Part shown: positions 46,024 to 56,199 of the stretch, piece after piece
Layout of the letters: every line of letters starts with the position of its first letter
How positions within the stretch are numbered: position 1 is the first letter of the stretch
NCBI GenBank assembly: GCA_009760885.1
Contig: CM019719.1
Coordinates: 23,042,084-23,106,083 of the forward strand
Length of the DNA: 64,000 nt
Source: Achatina immaculata
Lineage: Eukaryota; Mollusca; Gastropoda; Stylommatophora; Achatinidae
Reading direction: 5' to 3'
Notes under the pieces: generated by a model
What the model saw: only the letters and a program-made list of their open reading frames with translations
Told to the model about the DNA's origin: nothing
Databases searched by the model: none
Program-made: the position numbers and the translations under genes

Positions 46024-46557
46024 AGCTAGTTAGATAGTAGAAAGATAGCATCGACATTAGCTAGTTAGATAGTAGAAAGATAGCATCGACATTAGCTAGT
46101 TAGATAGTAGAAAGATAGCATCGACATTAGCTAGTTAGATAGTAGAAAGAGAACATCGACACTAGTTAGATAGTAGAAAGATAGCATCGACATTAGCTAG
46201 TTAGATAGTAGAAAGAGAGCATCGACATTAGCTAGTTAGATAGTAGAAAGATAGCATCGACACTAGCTAGTTAGATAGTAGAAAGAGAGCATCGACATTA
46301 GCTAGTTAGATAGTAGAAAGAGAGCATCGACAATAGCTAGTTAGATAGTAGAAAGAGAGCATCGACACTAGCTAGTTAGATAGTAGAAAGGGAGCATCGA
46401 ACACTAGCTAGTTAGATAGTAGAAAGGGAGCATCGAACACTAGCTAGTTAGATAGTAGAAAGGGAGAATCGAACACTAGCTAGTTAGATAGTAGAAAGGG
46501 AGCATCGACACTAGTTAGTTAGATAGTAGAAAGGGAGAATCGAACACTAGCTAGTTA
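46024..46557. repeat. 35-bp minisatellite, copy 1 array
   Basis: About 15 units of agctagttagatagtagaaa plus gagagcatcgacatt. At 46557 the array breaks off within agctagtta directly into the start of duplication copy 2, so this is the duplication junction. Confidence 0.96.
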
Positions 46558-46875
46558 GTCCACAATTTCACTTCCTGGTTATCTCGCCACTGTTCCTCAG
46601 CTTTGACGTGGCAGGTAATGGCCTGGGTCCTGCTTCAGTAGTCGAAAGAACTAGGGCATTTTCATACAACGTGACCTCACATCGGGCTTGCTTCTACACA
46701 GATCTAGCGTTATTTTACAATAACTTTATTTCCACATAAGAGATTTTGCTTCATTTTACATAAAAGTTTATTTCTACATAGGAAATCTTGCTTCATTTTA
46801 CGTCAAGTTTGTTTCTACATAGGAGATCTTGCTTAATTTTACATCAAACTTTTTCTACTAGTAGGTTGATTCATT

Positions 46876-47140
46876 ATTATCTTCTTATATCTTATATCCT
46901 TCCCGTGCCGTTAAACGTCACATAGGGCTCGCAAAGTAGTTCGCCAAATTTTCCTGTCTTCGGCGAGTCTTTCAACCTCATCAAAGGATTTTATGCCTGT
47001 TAATTTGGCCTCTCTTAACAATATCCTCTTCAGAGTTTCACGCGGTCTGCCTCTTTTTCTTTAGCCTGTTGTGTTCCACCTGGTAGCTGGTTTTGGGATT
47101 CTCTGATCATTTCTTCTCATCAAGTGACCAACATATGTCC
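46876..47140 (-). mobile_element. LINE-A 3' end, duplicated copy
   Basis: Copy of the fragment at 44843-45107, carried along by the segmental duplication rather than inserted independently: the same 5' truncation point, same internal stop, and same right-hand target sequence are present. Confidence 0.9.
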
Positions 47141-47440
47141 GTCTTGATTCATATTACATACAGTTTATTTTTGCATGGGATATTTTATTTCCTTATCATT
47201 AAGATTATTTCTAAATAGGAGACATTGCTTCATTTTACACGAAGTTTCCAACCACAAATAATAACACAACTAGCATTTTTTTTTACTGTGAATAATTGGC
47301 ATTACCTGCAGTAATCTTAAGTCCGTTTCCACCCGAATTCGCTAGGAATTCAGAACGAACAAGAAAGGAAGCGACAGTGTAAGGAATGAGGAACGTCTGA
47401 TACATGACATTCTGTGTGATCAGCGCTGAAATATGCAGAC

Positions 47441-47480
<40 letters not shown>

Positions 47481-47783
47481 ACACGTAACTATATTCAGAC
47501 CATAGAGCGGAATAAAGTTTGCATCATCTTTTGTGGATGAGTCACGCAGACACTGTGTGTCCTTGAAATACATTGACCCATTTCCAGTCTTTGTTTAAAA
47601 AAAAAAAGTGTTTTAGATAAATTCTTTTCTTGGGCAAATATTTTACAGAAAAAAAGCGTGTTTTTAAAAGTGTTCTGATCCTATACCTCTTTGGTGAATG
47701 ATACTGGAAAAAGATCTTCTTCAAGGAAAGATCTTAAAAAATATCTTGTCGTGGAGGCCCAAGTGGTTAAAGGATTAATATCG

Positions 47784-47938
47784 GGATGTTCCTTGACCTC
47801 TCAGCACACTAGAGGGTGATGTGATCAGCATTGCGTCCTGTCCACCTGTCCTTCTATTCCTCCAAAAGAAGCCAGGTACCTGTTTCTGTAACTGGGGCAT
47901 CTTCGGCTGGTGTCGAAGCGCCGACCTTCGCCGTGAAA
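47784..47938 (-). mobile_element. SINE type A fragment, duplicated copy
   Basis: Identical by eye to the SINE fragment at 45752-45906, with the same truncation and flanks; it arose by the segmental duplication. Confidence 0.7.
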
Positions 47939-48055
47939 GTTGAGAGCATTATGTGACAGTGTGAGTAACAGGATGACGGAAGTAGTGATAGAAGAGTGCA
48001 CATAGAACGATGTACAGAAAGTCTCAGTCCAGGTGGGAATTATGAACTGTGTACC

Positions 48056-49950
48056 AGCTAGTTAGATAGTAGAAAGATAGCATCGACATTAGCTAGTTAG
48101 ATAGTAGAAAGATAGCATCGACATAGCTAGTTAGATAGTAGAAAGATAGCATCGACATTAGCTAGTTAGATAGTAGAAAGAGAACATCGACACTAGTTAG
48201 ATAGTAGAAAGATAGCATCGACATTAGCTAGTTAGATAGTAGAAAGAGAGCATCGACATTAGCTAGTTAGATAGTAGAAAGATAGCATCGACACTAGCTA
48301 GTTAGATAGTAGAAAGAGAGCATCGACGCTAGCTAGTTAGATAGTAGAAAGAGAGCATCGACGCTAGCTAGTTAGATAGTAGAAAGAGAGCATCGACAAT
48401 AGCTAGCTAGATAGTAGAAAGAGAGCATCGACACTAGTTATTTAGATAGTAGAAAGAGAGCATCGACAATAGCTAGTTAGATAGTAGAAAGAGAGCATCG
48501 ACACTAGCTAGTTAGATAGTAGAAAGAGAGCATCGACACTAGTTAGTTAGATAGTAGAAAGAGAGCATCGACACTAGCTAGTTAGATAGTAGAAAGGGAG
48601 CATCGACACTAGCTAGTTAGATAGTAGAAAGAGAGCATCGACACTAGCTAGTTAGATAGTAGAAAGAGAGCATCGACACTAGTTAGTTAGATAGTTGAAA
48701 GAGAGCATCGACACTAGTTAGATAGTAGAAAGAGAGCATCGACGCTAGCTAGTTAGATAGTAGAAAGAGAGCATCGACGCTAGCTAGTTAGATAGTAGAA
48801 AGAGAGCATCGACACTAGTTAGATAGTAGAAAGAGAGCATCGACACTAGAAAGAGAGCATCGACACTAGTTAGATAGTAGAAAGAGAGCATCGACACTAG
48901 TTAGTTAGATAGTAGAAAGAGAGCATCGACACTAGTTAGATAGTAGAAAGAGAGCATCGACACTAGCTAGTTAGATAGTAGAGAGAGAGCATCGATACTA
49001 GCTAGTTAGATAGTAGAAAGAGAGCATCGACACTAGTTAGTTAGATAGTAGAAAGAGAGCATCGACACTAGTTAGATAGTAGAAAAAGAGCATCGACACT
49101 GGCTAGTTAGATAGTAGAAAGAGAGCATCGACACTAGTTAGATAGTAGAAAGAGAGCATCGACACTAGCTAGTTAGATAGTAGAAAGAGAGCATCGACAC
49201 TAGTTAGTTAGATAGTAGAAAGAGAGCATCGACACTAGCAAGTTAGATAGTAGAAAGAGAGCATCGACACTAGCTAGTTAGATAGTAGAAAGAGAGCATC
49301 GACACTAGCTAGTTAGATAGTAGAAAGGGAGCATCGACACTAGTTAGATAGTAGAAAGAGAGCATCGACACTAGCTAGTTAGATAGTAGAAAGAGAGCAT
49401 CGACACTAGTTAGATAGTAGAAAGAGAGTATCGACACTAGCTAGTTAGATAGTAGAAAGAGAGCATCGACACTAGCTAGTTAGATAGTAGAAAGAGAGCA
49501 TCGACACTAGCTAGTTAGATAGTAGAAAGAGAGCATCGACACTAGTTAGATAGTAGAAAGAGAGCATCGACACTAGTTAGATAGTAGAAAGAGAGCATCG
49601 ACACTAGTTAGATAGTAGAAAGAGAGCATCGACACTGGCTAGTTAGATAGTAGAAAGAGAGCATCGACACTAGCTAGTTAGATATTAGAAAGAGAGCATC
49701 GACACCAGCAAGTTAGATAGTAGAAAGGTAGCATCGAACACTAGCTAGTTAGATATTAGAAAGAGAGCATCGACACTAGCTAGTTAGATATTAGAAAGGA
49801 AGCAGCGACACTACCTAGTTAGATATTAGAAAGGAAGCAGGGACACTACCTAGTTAGATATTAGAAAGGGAGCATCGACACTAGCTAGTTAGATATTAGA
49901 AAGGTAGCATCGACACTAGCAAGTTAGATAGTAGAAAGGGAGCATCGACA
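48056..49950. repeat. 35-bp minisatellite, expanded array (about 55 copies)
   Basis: Same unit as 46024-46557, mostly gagagcatcgacact variants, mixed with 31-bp units lacking one agct. Toward the right end variants change (tagatattagaaaggaagca). The array is more than three times as long as its partner in copy 1, so it expanded (or the partner shrank) after duplication. Confidence 0.97.
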
Positions 49951-50040
49951 GTGACGAAAGTAAACAAATTTTCCCGATCGTGATCTTGACGTCAGATCAG
50001 AGTGAGAAGCAGAAACAGTCAGACAAAGAAACACAAGCAA

Positions 50041-50749
50041 CATTCATTCATTCATTCCTTTGCATGTCCCTTGCGGAACTTTGCCTCCCAAACAGCACTC
50101 CTGTAGGCCTCTCGGTTGTGAGCAAGATGACCTGCTGCTGCTGCATCCATTTCCAGATCATCAACGATGTCTTGCAGCCATCTTCGTTTCGGTCTTCCTC
50201 TCTTTCTTTTTCCCACTATGTATCCCTCCAATATGGTCTTCTCTAAATTATCATGACGTTTAATGTGGCCAAAATATTTAAGTTTTCTCTCTTTAATCCT
50301 CTTTACTAGCCAGCCTTCATCAATATTAAGCTCTTGCAGTATAGATATATTTGTTCGTTTTTGTGTCCACGATATTTGGAGAACTCTTCTATAGCATTTA
50401 CATTCAAAGGCATTTATGTGCTTCTCAGCTGTTTTGTTAAGTGTCCAGGTCTCACAGGCATATGTTGCGATGGGAAAGATGCATGCCCTTAAAAATCTTA
50501 TTTTTGTGGTTCTGTCTGCTCCTCTCCACAGATTCTTTATTTGTTTTACTTTCTGAAGAGCAATAGATGTCCTCCTTTTAATTTCCCTCATTGTATCTCC
50601 ATTATTAGTTAGTAGTGATCCAAGATATTCAAAACTCTCCACTTCTTCCAGTTTTTCCTCATTGATACATATTTCAGTTGCCTTGTTTGTTTTATCAATT
50701 GTCATCACTTTAGTTTTCTTTGCATTAAGATAGAGGTTCTGCTCTTCGC
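50041..50749 (-). mobile_element. RTE (family B) 3' end abutting a minisatellite
   Basis: Tail of ATTC-type units, then an intact minus-strand RT C-terminal frame. The 5' truncation falls at 50749, where homology with the 56.2-kb copy ends (gctcttcgc) and a 42-bp array begins. aaacacaagca occurs at 50030-50041 just outside the 3' tail and also within the array unit, hinting that the element may have landed in the array's edge. Confidence 0.9.
50052..50749 (-). pseudogene. RTE reverse transcriptase C-terminal frame
   Basis: An uninterrupted minus-strand frame with NLYLNAKKTKVMTIDKTN, LEEVESFEYLGSLLTNNGDT, IATYACETWTLNKTAEKHI, the YFGHIKRHDNLEKTIL region and GKRKRGRPKRRWLQDIVDDL, ending AYRSAVWEAKFRKGHAKE. 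The catalytic YADD is upstream of the truncation and absent. The open frame runs on without a stop into the minisatellite to 51113, a chance fusion of 353 codons. Family features match BovB-type RTE. Confidence 0.88.
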
Positions 50750-51140
50750 AGCAATCACCATATCTCCACCCTCCCACAAACACAAGCAAACAGCAAATAC
50801 CATACCTCCATCCTCCCACAAAAACAAGCAAACAGCAATCACCATACCTCCATCCTCCCACAAACACAAGCAAACAGCAATCACCATACCTCCATCCTCC
50901 CACAAACACAAGCAAACAGCAATCACCATACCTCCATCCTCCCACAAACACAAGCAAACAGCAGTCACCATACCTCCACCCTCCCACAAACACAAGCAAA
51001 CAGCAATCACCATACCTCCACCCTCCCACAAACACAAGCAAACAGCAATCGCCATACCTCCACCCTCCCACAAGCAAACAGCAATCACCATACCTCCACC
51101 CTCCCACAAGCAAACAGCAATCACCATACCTCCAGCCTCC
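50750..51140. repeat. 42/36-bp minisatellite
   Basis: The unit acaaacacaagcaaacagca plus atcaccatacctccaycctccc (42 bp) is present in about seven copies. At the right end two shorter 36-bp units lack one cacaaa-type segment. The minus strand reads as 14-residue repeats (GGWRYGDCCLLVFV). Confidence 0.95.
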
Positions 51141-51295
51141 TTCACACTAACAGCAAGATCTTTAAAGTGATGTAATATAATGTTTGAGAATTTGATACAT
51201 GATCTGGAAGTTTTAAAGCGTAAAGATGGAGCTGATGCAATCATTTACAAGTTGGGTCATGCCCATCACATGAAAGTAATATTTAGCTTTGTTAG

Positions 51296-51545
51296 AGCTG
51301 TGATGGTGTATTAGTTTACTCGTCTGAGAACTAGAAAGTTTCAGGTTCGATTCCCAACTGGGGCAGAACCGTTTCCCTCACTAATCAGCGCCGGAGTCAA
51401 CCCAAGCACAAGAAATAGGTACCGGAAGTTTGGCTGCTCAAGTACTGTGACTTAGAAAAGAGAAAACCTGTTCAACTCTCCCGGCATGCAACGCCCACTG
51501 GGATACATGTTGTAAAAACTCATAACACCATATGACTTTGATCGA
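51296..51545 (+). mobile_element. tRNA-derived SINE (type C)
   Basis: A perfect B box, GGTTCGATTCC (51344-51354). The A-box region tgatggtgtattag (51301 onward) is weak but correctly spaced (about 43 bp). The body shares agaaataggtaccgg with the other SINEs; the 3' part (gggatacatgttgtaaaaac) differs from types A and B. Confidence 0.65.
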
Positions 51546-51665
51546 TCTCTGACTGACTGCTTGCTTCACGGCTGGCGAACCAGTCGATCAAGACCCCTAC
51601 TCTATCTCCCAGTGATACCCCTGGATCAGACAGTAGTTTGACAGAGTGAGTAGGGGTCACAGCAG
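51546..51665 (-). repeat. Dispersed repeat family X fragment
   Basis: ggctggcgaaccagtcgatc, aagacccctactctatctcc and gtgatacccctggatcag correspond to the minus-strand middle of family X. Diverged. Confidence 0.5.
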
Positions 51666-51789
51666 GAAGGCAGACTCGGTTCTAAAAATACACTAAGCCG
51701 AAGTCGGGTGCATCGGGCCACAAACTGCGACACCAACACAACCAGCGCTCCTTTTGCAGGCCAACACTAAAGAAGAAGCGGAAGAAATT

Positions 51790-51791
<2 letters not shown>

Positions 51792-51847
<56 letters not shown>

Positions 51848-51881
51848 AAGAAGAAGAAGAAGAAGAAGAAGAAGAAGAAGA
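51792..51881. repeat. (TAG)n(AAG)n compound microsatellite
   Basis: About 18 TAG units followed by about 12 AAG units. Confidence 0.97.
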
Positions 51882-52174
51882 ATCTGTGTTATAATTTAGA
51901 TTAGGAGAGAAAAAGCATGAATCTGAAGAATGCCACTGTGATAGTTTTACACTGAAAATGGGTTTACCGCCGCTGGAATGAAATCAGGATGAAACTGTAC
52001 GCCAGGACTTCACTTACTGCTCGGCCATTACTTGACTTTGCCATTAGATAAAGTTTTATTCTTTCCTTACCTCACGCACGTTGTTGGTCGTGGAGATTTT
52101 GCTCAAGTCCATCTGTTGCATAAAACTTGGAGACATTTACAGAAAAGATTTTAAATGGATTCGACTGTTATCAT

Positions 52175-52400
52175 CGGCGGCCAGGTTGGCTGCGTAGTTA
52201 GGCGCTTGGGCTGCTAATCTGGTGGTACCGGCTTCAAACCCCCCCCCCCCCCCCCCGTGTCTGTACAGACACCCAGCCTCTAAAATTTGGGCGTACAAAT
52301 GATACTGACAACATCACACTTTCATGCGTCGAAAGCCTAACACTCTATCCCCAGTATGCCGTAACAGCATGGAAACTCAGATTTTATCGTTACATTATGA
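52175..52400 (+). mobile_element. tRNA-derived SINE (type B), diverged
   Basis: A box tggctgcgtag (52187-52197) and B box ggcttcaaacc (52230-52240), 43 bp apart. A C-run of about 18 follows directly (52239-52256), at the position of the T-run in the 40.2-kb copy. The body gatactgacaacatcacact, then ccccagtatgccgtaacagc and catggaaactcagattttat, is shared with that copy. Confidence 0.78.
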
Positions 52401-53691
52401 TTATTATTATTGTTCAAAGATACATTACTCATACAAGAAGCAGTTCTCTGTGATATATTTCCTGCTTCGCATAAAGAATACACGTTTCAAAAAGTAATTT
52501 TTCTCTTAAGAGCTTCTACAGAACAGCTTTCTTTTTCTCGTTAGAGCTTTCTAAAATTGAAGACTACCAACATAAAAGAATGTTTGGCCTGGTAACAGCT
52601 GCAAGGGCGCGCTGGCGTTAACGGCTGCGTGTGGGTGTACATCCCGCACAGCTGCAGGTAAACGGCAATCTTACACTGACGAAACACGGTATTAAATAAA
52701 AGGGTTAGTTTTCCGAAACACCGACATGCGTTGAAAAAAAATACCGCTTCGATGGAGAGTAGAAGAGTAAACTATGGTGGGTGAAGTTAAAAGTATTCTG
52801 ATCTTTTACCTCGATGCTGTGTACATAGAATGGACGCACATATCCTGCATATCTCTTGACGTTTTTTTTTTTATCTCAGTTTTCAACACAGATCGTGTAG
52901 GGGGTTGGTTAGTTTGACAATATATGCATTTTTCTCTAAGATTGTCAAGTGTTTTTCAATCAAATATTTTCTTGTCTTTGAAATAGTGTTTGTTTATTTA
53001 TTTTATTATTATTATTATTATTTTGCTTGCTTCTCTTTTCCCTACATATTTTTCTATTCACTGTAAAACTGCTTTCTGCTTATTGTTTATTACTTTTCCT
53101 TTCTTTTCTTTTCTTTTTGTGACATATGTACTGTATTATCTATTGATCTGAAAAATGTGCCTTCTAGGAAATATTCTGTCATTCTCTAGCTTTTCTTTAA
53201 AAAAAAAAACACCTTTAAAATGAAGTTATAATTTCACTGTTTTCCCGGCATCCTGTGTCAAACACGTGCTCTGGTGCCGTTACATCTTACTCCCGGCTCT
53301 TCTGTTTCACCCAGACATGTCCTCTTACAATGTATGCCTTGCTGACATCCAGGAAGCTGTTAAAAGTGTCTGTCAGATCAAATGTCTGCTCATCTATCAC
53401 TTAAGATGTGGCTGGTTTCACGTCACCAGACTGCGCTTTCATTTTTAGAGACCTTCGAATATTGCAAATTTATTAGGAAGTAAACAACGGACCGTGTTAT
53501 TCATATAATAAATCCCCACCAGTAAAGGGGCCCCATATAGCTTATCTTGTTACTAAAAACTGCGCAGGGGCCTTCCCTCTGGTCAAAATAATATTCCTCT
53601 TCGGATATGCCCAAAAGTTGCTCTGATCTCCTCCACAATATTCCCTTCAACCTACATGGATTTTTGACAAAAGTATTATGTTGATTTACAG
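52401..53691. other. Unassigned sequence
   Basis: Contains an ATT run at about 53005-53021 and poly-T/poly-A tracts. A 60-codon frame at 53266-53448 has no recognisable domain. gggttagttttccgaaacac near 52702 is not recognised as a known element. No gene is supported. Confidence 0.4.
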
Positions 53692-53890
53692 TCCTTCTTG
53701 TAGTCAGAACATAATGTTCTCTTCTTGTAGTCAGAACATAATGTTCTCTTCTTGTAGTCAGAACATAATGTTCTCTTCTTGTAGTCAGAACATAATGTTC
53801 TCTTCTTGTAGTCAGAACATAATGTTCTCTTCTTGTAGTCAGAACACAGTGTTCTGTTTTTGTAGTCAGAACATAACGTTCTCTTCTGGT
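53692..53890. repeat. 27-bp minisatellite with a perfect palindrome per unit
   Basis: Seven copies of cttcttgtagtc plus a 15-bp palindrome. Units 1-5 carry AGAACATAATGTTCT (starts 53706, 53733, 53760, 53787, 53814). Unit 6 (53841) carries AGAACACAGTGTTCT, in which two paired positions have both changed so that the palindrome is kept. Unit 7 (53868) carries AGAACATAACGTTCT, with one mismatch. Six units fit AGAACANNNTGTTCT, the consensus of 3-ketosteroid nuclear receptors such as GR in vertebrates. Confidence 0.95.
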
Positions 53891-53931
53891 ATTGATTCAT
53901 TTTATTCCCAGTTTCTGAACACACGAATAGT

Positions 53932-54468
53932 ATGTAAAAGTATGTAAAACTGAACACATGAATAGTTTTTGAGTACAAGTATATAAAACTGAACAAATGA
54001 ATAGTTTTTGAGTACAAGTATATAAAACTGAACACATGAATAGTTTTTGAGTACAAGTATATAAAACTGAACAAATGAATAGTTTTTGAGTACAAGTATA
54101 TAAAACTGAACACATGAATAGTTTTTGAGTACAAGTATATAAAACTGAACAAATGAATAGTTTTTGAGTACAAGTATATAAAACTGAACAAATGAATAGT
54201 TTTTGAGTACAAGTATATAAAACTGAACAAATGAATAGTTTTTGAGTACAAGTATATAAAACTGAACAAATGAATAGTCTTTGAGTACAAGTATATAAAA
54301 CTGAACAAATGAATAGTTTTTGAGTACAAGTATATAAAACTGAACAAATGAATAGTTTTTGAGTACAAGTATATAAAACTGAACAAATGAATAGTTTTTG
54401 AGTACAAGTATATAAAACTGAACACATGAATAGTCTTTGAGTACAAGTATATAAAACTGAACACGGAA
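53932..54468. repeat. 39-bp minisatellite
   Basis: About 13.5 copies of ctgaacaaatgaatagtttt plus tgagtacaagtatataaaa. A single C/A variant (gaacacatg or gaacaaatg) alternates unit by unit at the left end, while a run of A-type units fills the right-centre, suggesting a dimer was amplified in part of the array. The 39-bp period opens all three minus frames for about 200 codons. Confidence 0.96.
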
Positions 54469-54786
54469 GTGTGCAAAGGCTATAGCAGTAAGACTGTGAT
54501 AACAAAATATTAGGCTATTGAAAACACAAATAGTAACAGCTGTGTGCTCATTAATCAATGAAGCATTTCCTTCTGCTGTCTTAAATTGTTTCATACTTCA
54601 TGTTGTTGATAGCATGTTAACAAGAACTGAACGAGAACGTTCTGATGCTCATATGTCATATAAGAAACGAGTGTAAGAGTTTGTTAACTGTAGTTTTATG
54701 CAGGCGCGTTATATGGTTCTAGTACCAGTGTTGATGGTCAGTGTGTGTAGCAGTTTAATGTTGAGTAATGAACGATGTAATGTTAA
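54469..54786. other. Unassigned sequence
   Basis: About 320 bp between two tandem arrays; nothing is recognised. Confidence 0.4.
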
Positions 54787-55112
54787 TTAGGTCTGTGCAT
54801 CCATCCATCCATACATACATTCATCCATCCATCCATCCGTCCGTTCGTCCATCCATCCATCCATCCATCCATCCGTCCCCCGTGCGTCCATCTATCCCCC
54901 GTGCGTCCATCCATCCATCCATCCATACATCCATCCATCCATCCATCCATCCATCCATCCATCAGTCTGTTCGTCCATCCATCCATCCATCAATCCGTCC
55001 CCCGTGCGTCCATCCGTCCCCCGTGCGTCCATCCATCCATCCATCCATCCATCCATCCATCCATCCATCCATCCATCCATCCATCCATCTATCCATCCAT
55101 CCATCCATCCAT
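54787..55112. repeat. (CATC)n microsatellite with CGTC-rich inserts
   Basis: CATC units are interrupted by repeated ccgtcccccgtgcgtcc segments (near 54874, 54895, 54995 and 55014), so the compound block itself has been duplicated. Confidence 0.95.
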
Positions 55113-55214
55113 GTACTTTTGCTTTCTTTTTAGGTGTGAGACGATTTCACCGTGTGTGTATATATATGTGTATGTAAGAATGTGGTACTGAGTTAGTCCG
55201 ACCTATTGCTTGGT

Positions 55215-55312
55215 AAGAGTAAATGATGACAGACAAAGGGCAGAATGTCAGACGGGCCTGCGTGCTCAATTCTTCATCCTTTAAAAATAAAGTTCAATCA
55301 GTCAGTCCTAAA
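55215..55312 (+). mobile_element. LINE-D 3' end, minimal fragment
   Basis: gggcagaatgtcagacgggc, ctgcgtgctcaattcttc, atcctttaaaaataaagttc and a CAATCAGTCAGTC tail match the LINE-D 3' UTR. Under 100 bp; an extreme 5' truncation. Confidence 0.82.
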
Positions 55313-55785
55313 CAGAGATGTTATATCATCATATGTGTGTATGTGTGTGGTAGGCATATATGTGTGTATGTGTGAGAAATGTCTTCGTTTCCGCAGATAT
55401 CACACATAGACACAGGATGAGAAGCCCTGAAAGCCATCACGTTGTTTTTCCATGTTCTAACACATGTGAACAATTCAAGTATTCCACACAACCAACTCAA
55501 GCTTCAATCATTTCTACGACAATCGCCTATTAATGCTTTTTTTTCACAGAATAAAAATCCTAATTACATCTAAATTTGGCAAAAGATCTAATTCAGATCT
55601 CCATTTCAGGACGTTCGTTTTCACATTAAAAAAACGATAAATAACTGATGCGTTAAAAAATGAAATTTGAATAAGCTCTTTAATGAAAATTTCATGAATC
55701 TTTGCTGACAGATTCCATAGGTTTTTTTTTTATGAATGTTTGCGTTTGTAATGGTGTGTGAGCTGGTTCAGATCATTTGCTGTCC
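55313..55785. other. Unassigned sequence
   Basis: AT-rich with GT-rich strings near 55330-55375. No gene or element is recognised. Confidence 0.4.
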
Positions 55786-56013
55786 TGGCAGCTACTCGTA
55801 GACAGATTTGCTGTCCTCGCAGCTAGATTTGCTGTCCTGGCAGCTACTCGTAGACAGATTTGCTGTCCTGGCAGCTACTCGTAGACAGATTTGCTGTCCT
55901 GGCAGCTACTCGTAGACAGATTTGCTGTCCTGGCAGCTACTCGTAGACAGATTTGCTGTCCTGGCAGCTACTCGTAGACAGATTTGCTGTCCTGGCAGCT
56001 ACTCGTAGACAGT
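55786..56013. repeat. 31-bp minisatellite
   Basis: Seven copies of gctgtcctggcagctactcg plus tagacagattt. The second copy is shortened (ctgtcctcgcagctagattt). Confidence 0.95.
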
Positions 56014-56199
56014 CAAAACAGAACCCTGTGGTCAACACCGGACACATGATTGTGGATGATGGATTCATTTGATGGAAGGATGATATGAAGACTGAGTGGA
56101 TGAGTAGATATAGGGGTAAAGATATAATACAGTGGAAAAAAATGTGGAGTTAAAATGATGAATATACGTATGCATACTTGTGTACGCATGAACATATCT

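Larger units (their letters stand above)
44521..46557. repeat. Tandem segmental duplication, copy 1 (2.04 kb)
   Basis: From gtccacaatttcacttcctg the sequence repeats nearly identically 2037 bp later. The unit contains a 41-bp array with a nested LINE-A fragment, a GA microsatellite (45414-45442), a SINE fragment, and the start of a 35-bp minisatellite. Differences by eye are a few small deletions (near 44830-44845 and 45268) and minisatellite length. Small minus-strand open frames are duplicated with it but have no recognised content. Confidence 0.95.
46558..48595. repeat. Tandem segmental duplication, copy 2
   Basis: Near-identical repeat of 44521 onward. The LINE-A fragment is repeated at 46876-47140 (minus), the GA microsatellite at about 47443-47473 and the SINE fragment at about 47784-47938 (minus). 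The left LINE target duplication has lost bases here (ggttgattcattatt), while the right one (47141-47155) is intact. The end of homology cannot be fixed because it lies within the minisatellite. Confidence 0.93.

Noticed and set aside
48056..49950. Possible CRISPR-like array
   Set aside because: Units are contiguous with no variable spacers, in an animal genome; it is a minisatellite. The same applies to all other arrays here.
49987..49994. Perfect TGACGTCA (CRE) just after the 35-bp array
   Set aside because: A single 8-bp palindrome is expected by chance about once per window of this size.
53676..54594. Minus-strand frames with LFSFIYLYSKTIH-type repeats, resembling membrane segments
   Set aside because: Product of a 39-bp and a 27-bp array; hydrophobicity follows from the A/T-rich unit.
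54768..55191. [12 protein letters not shown] and [12 protein letters not shown] frames
   Set aside because: Lie on a CATC microsatellite.
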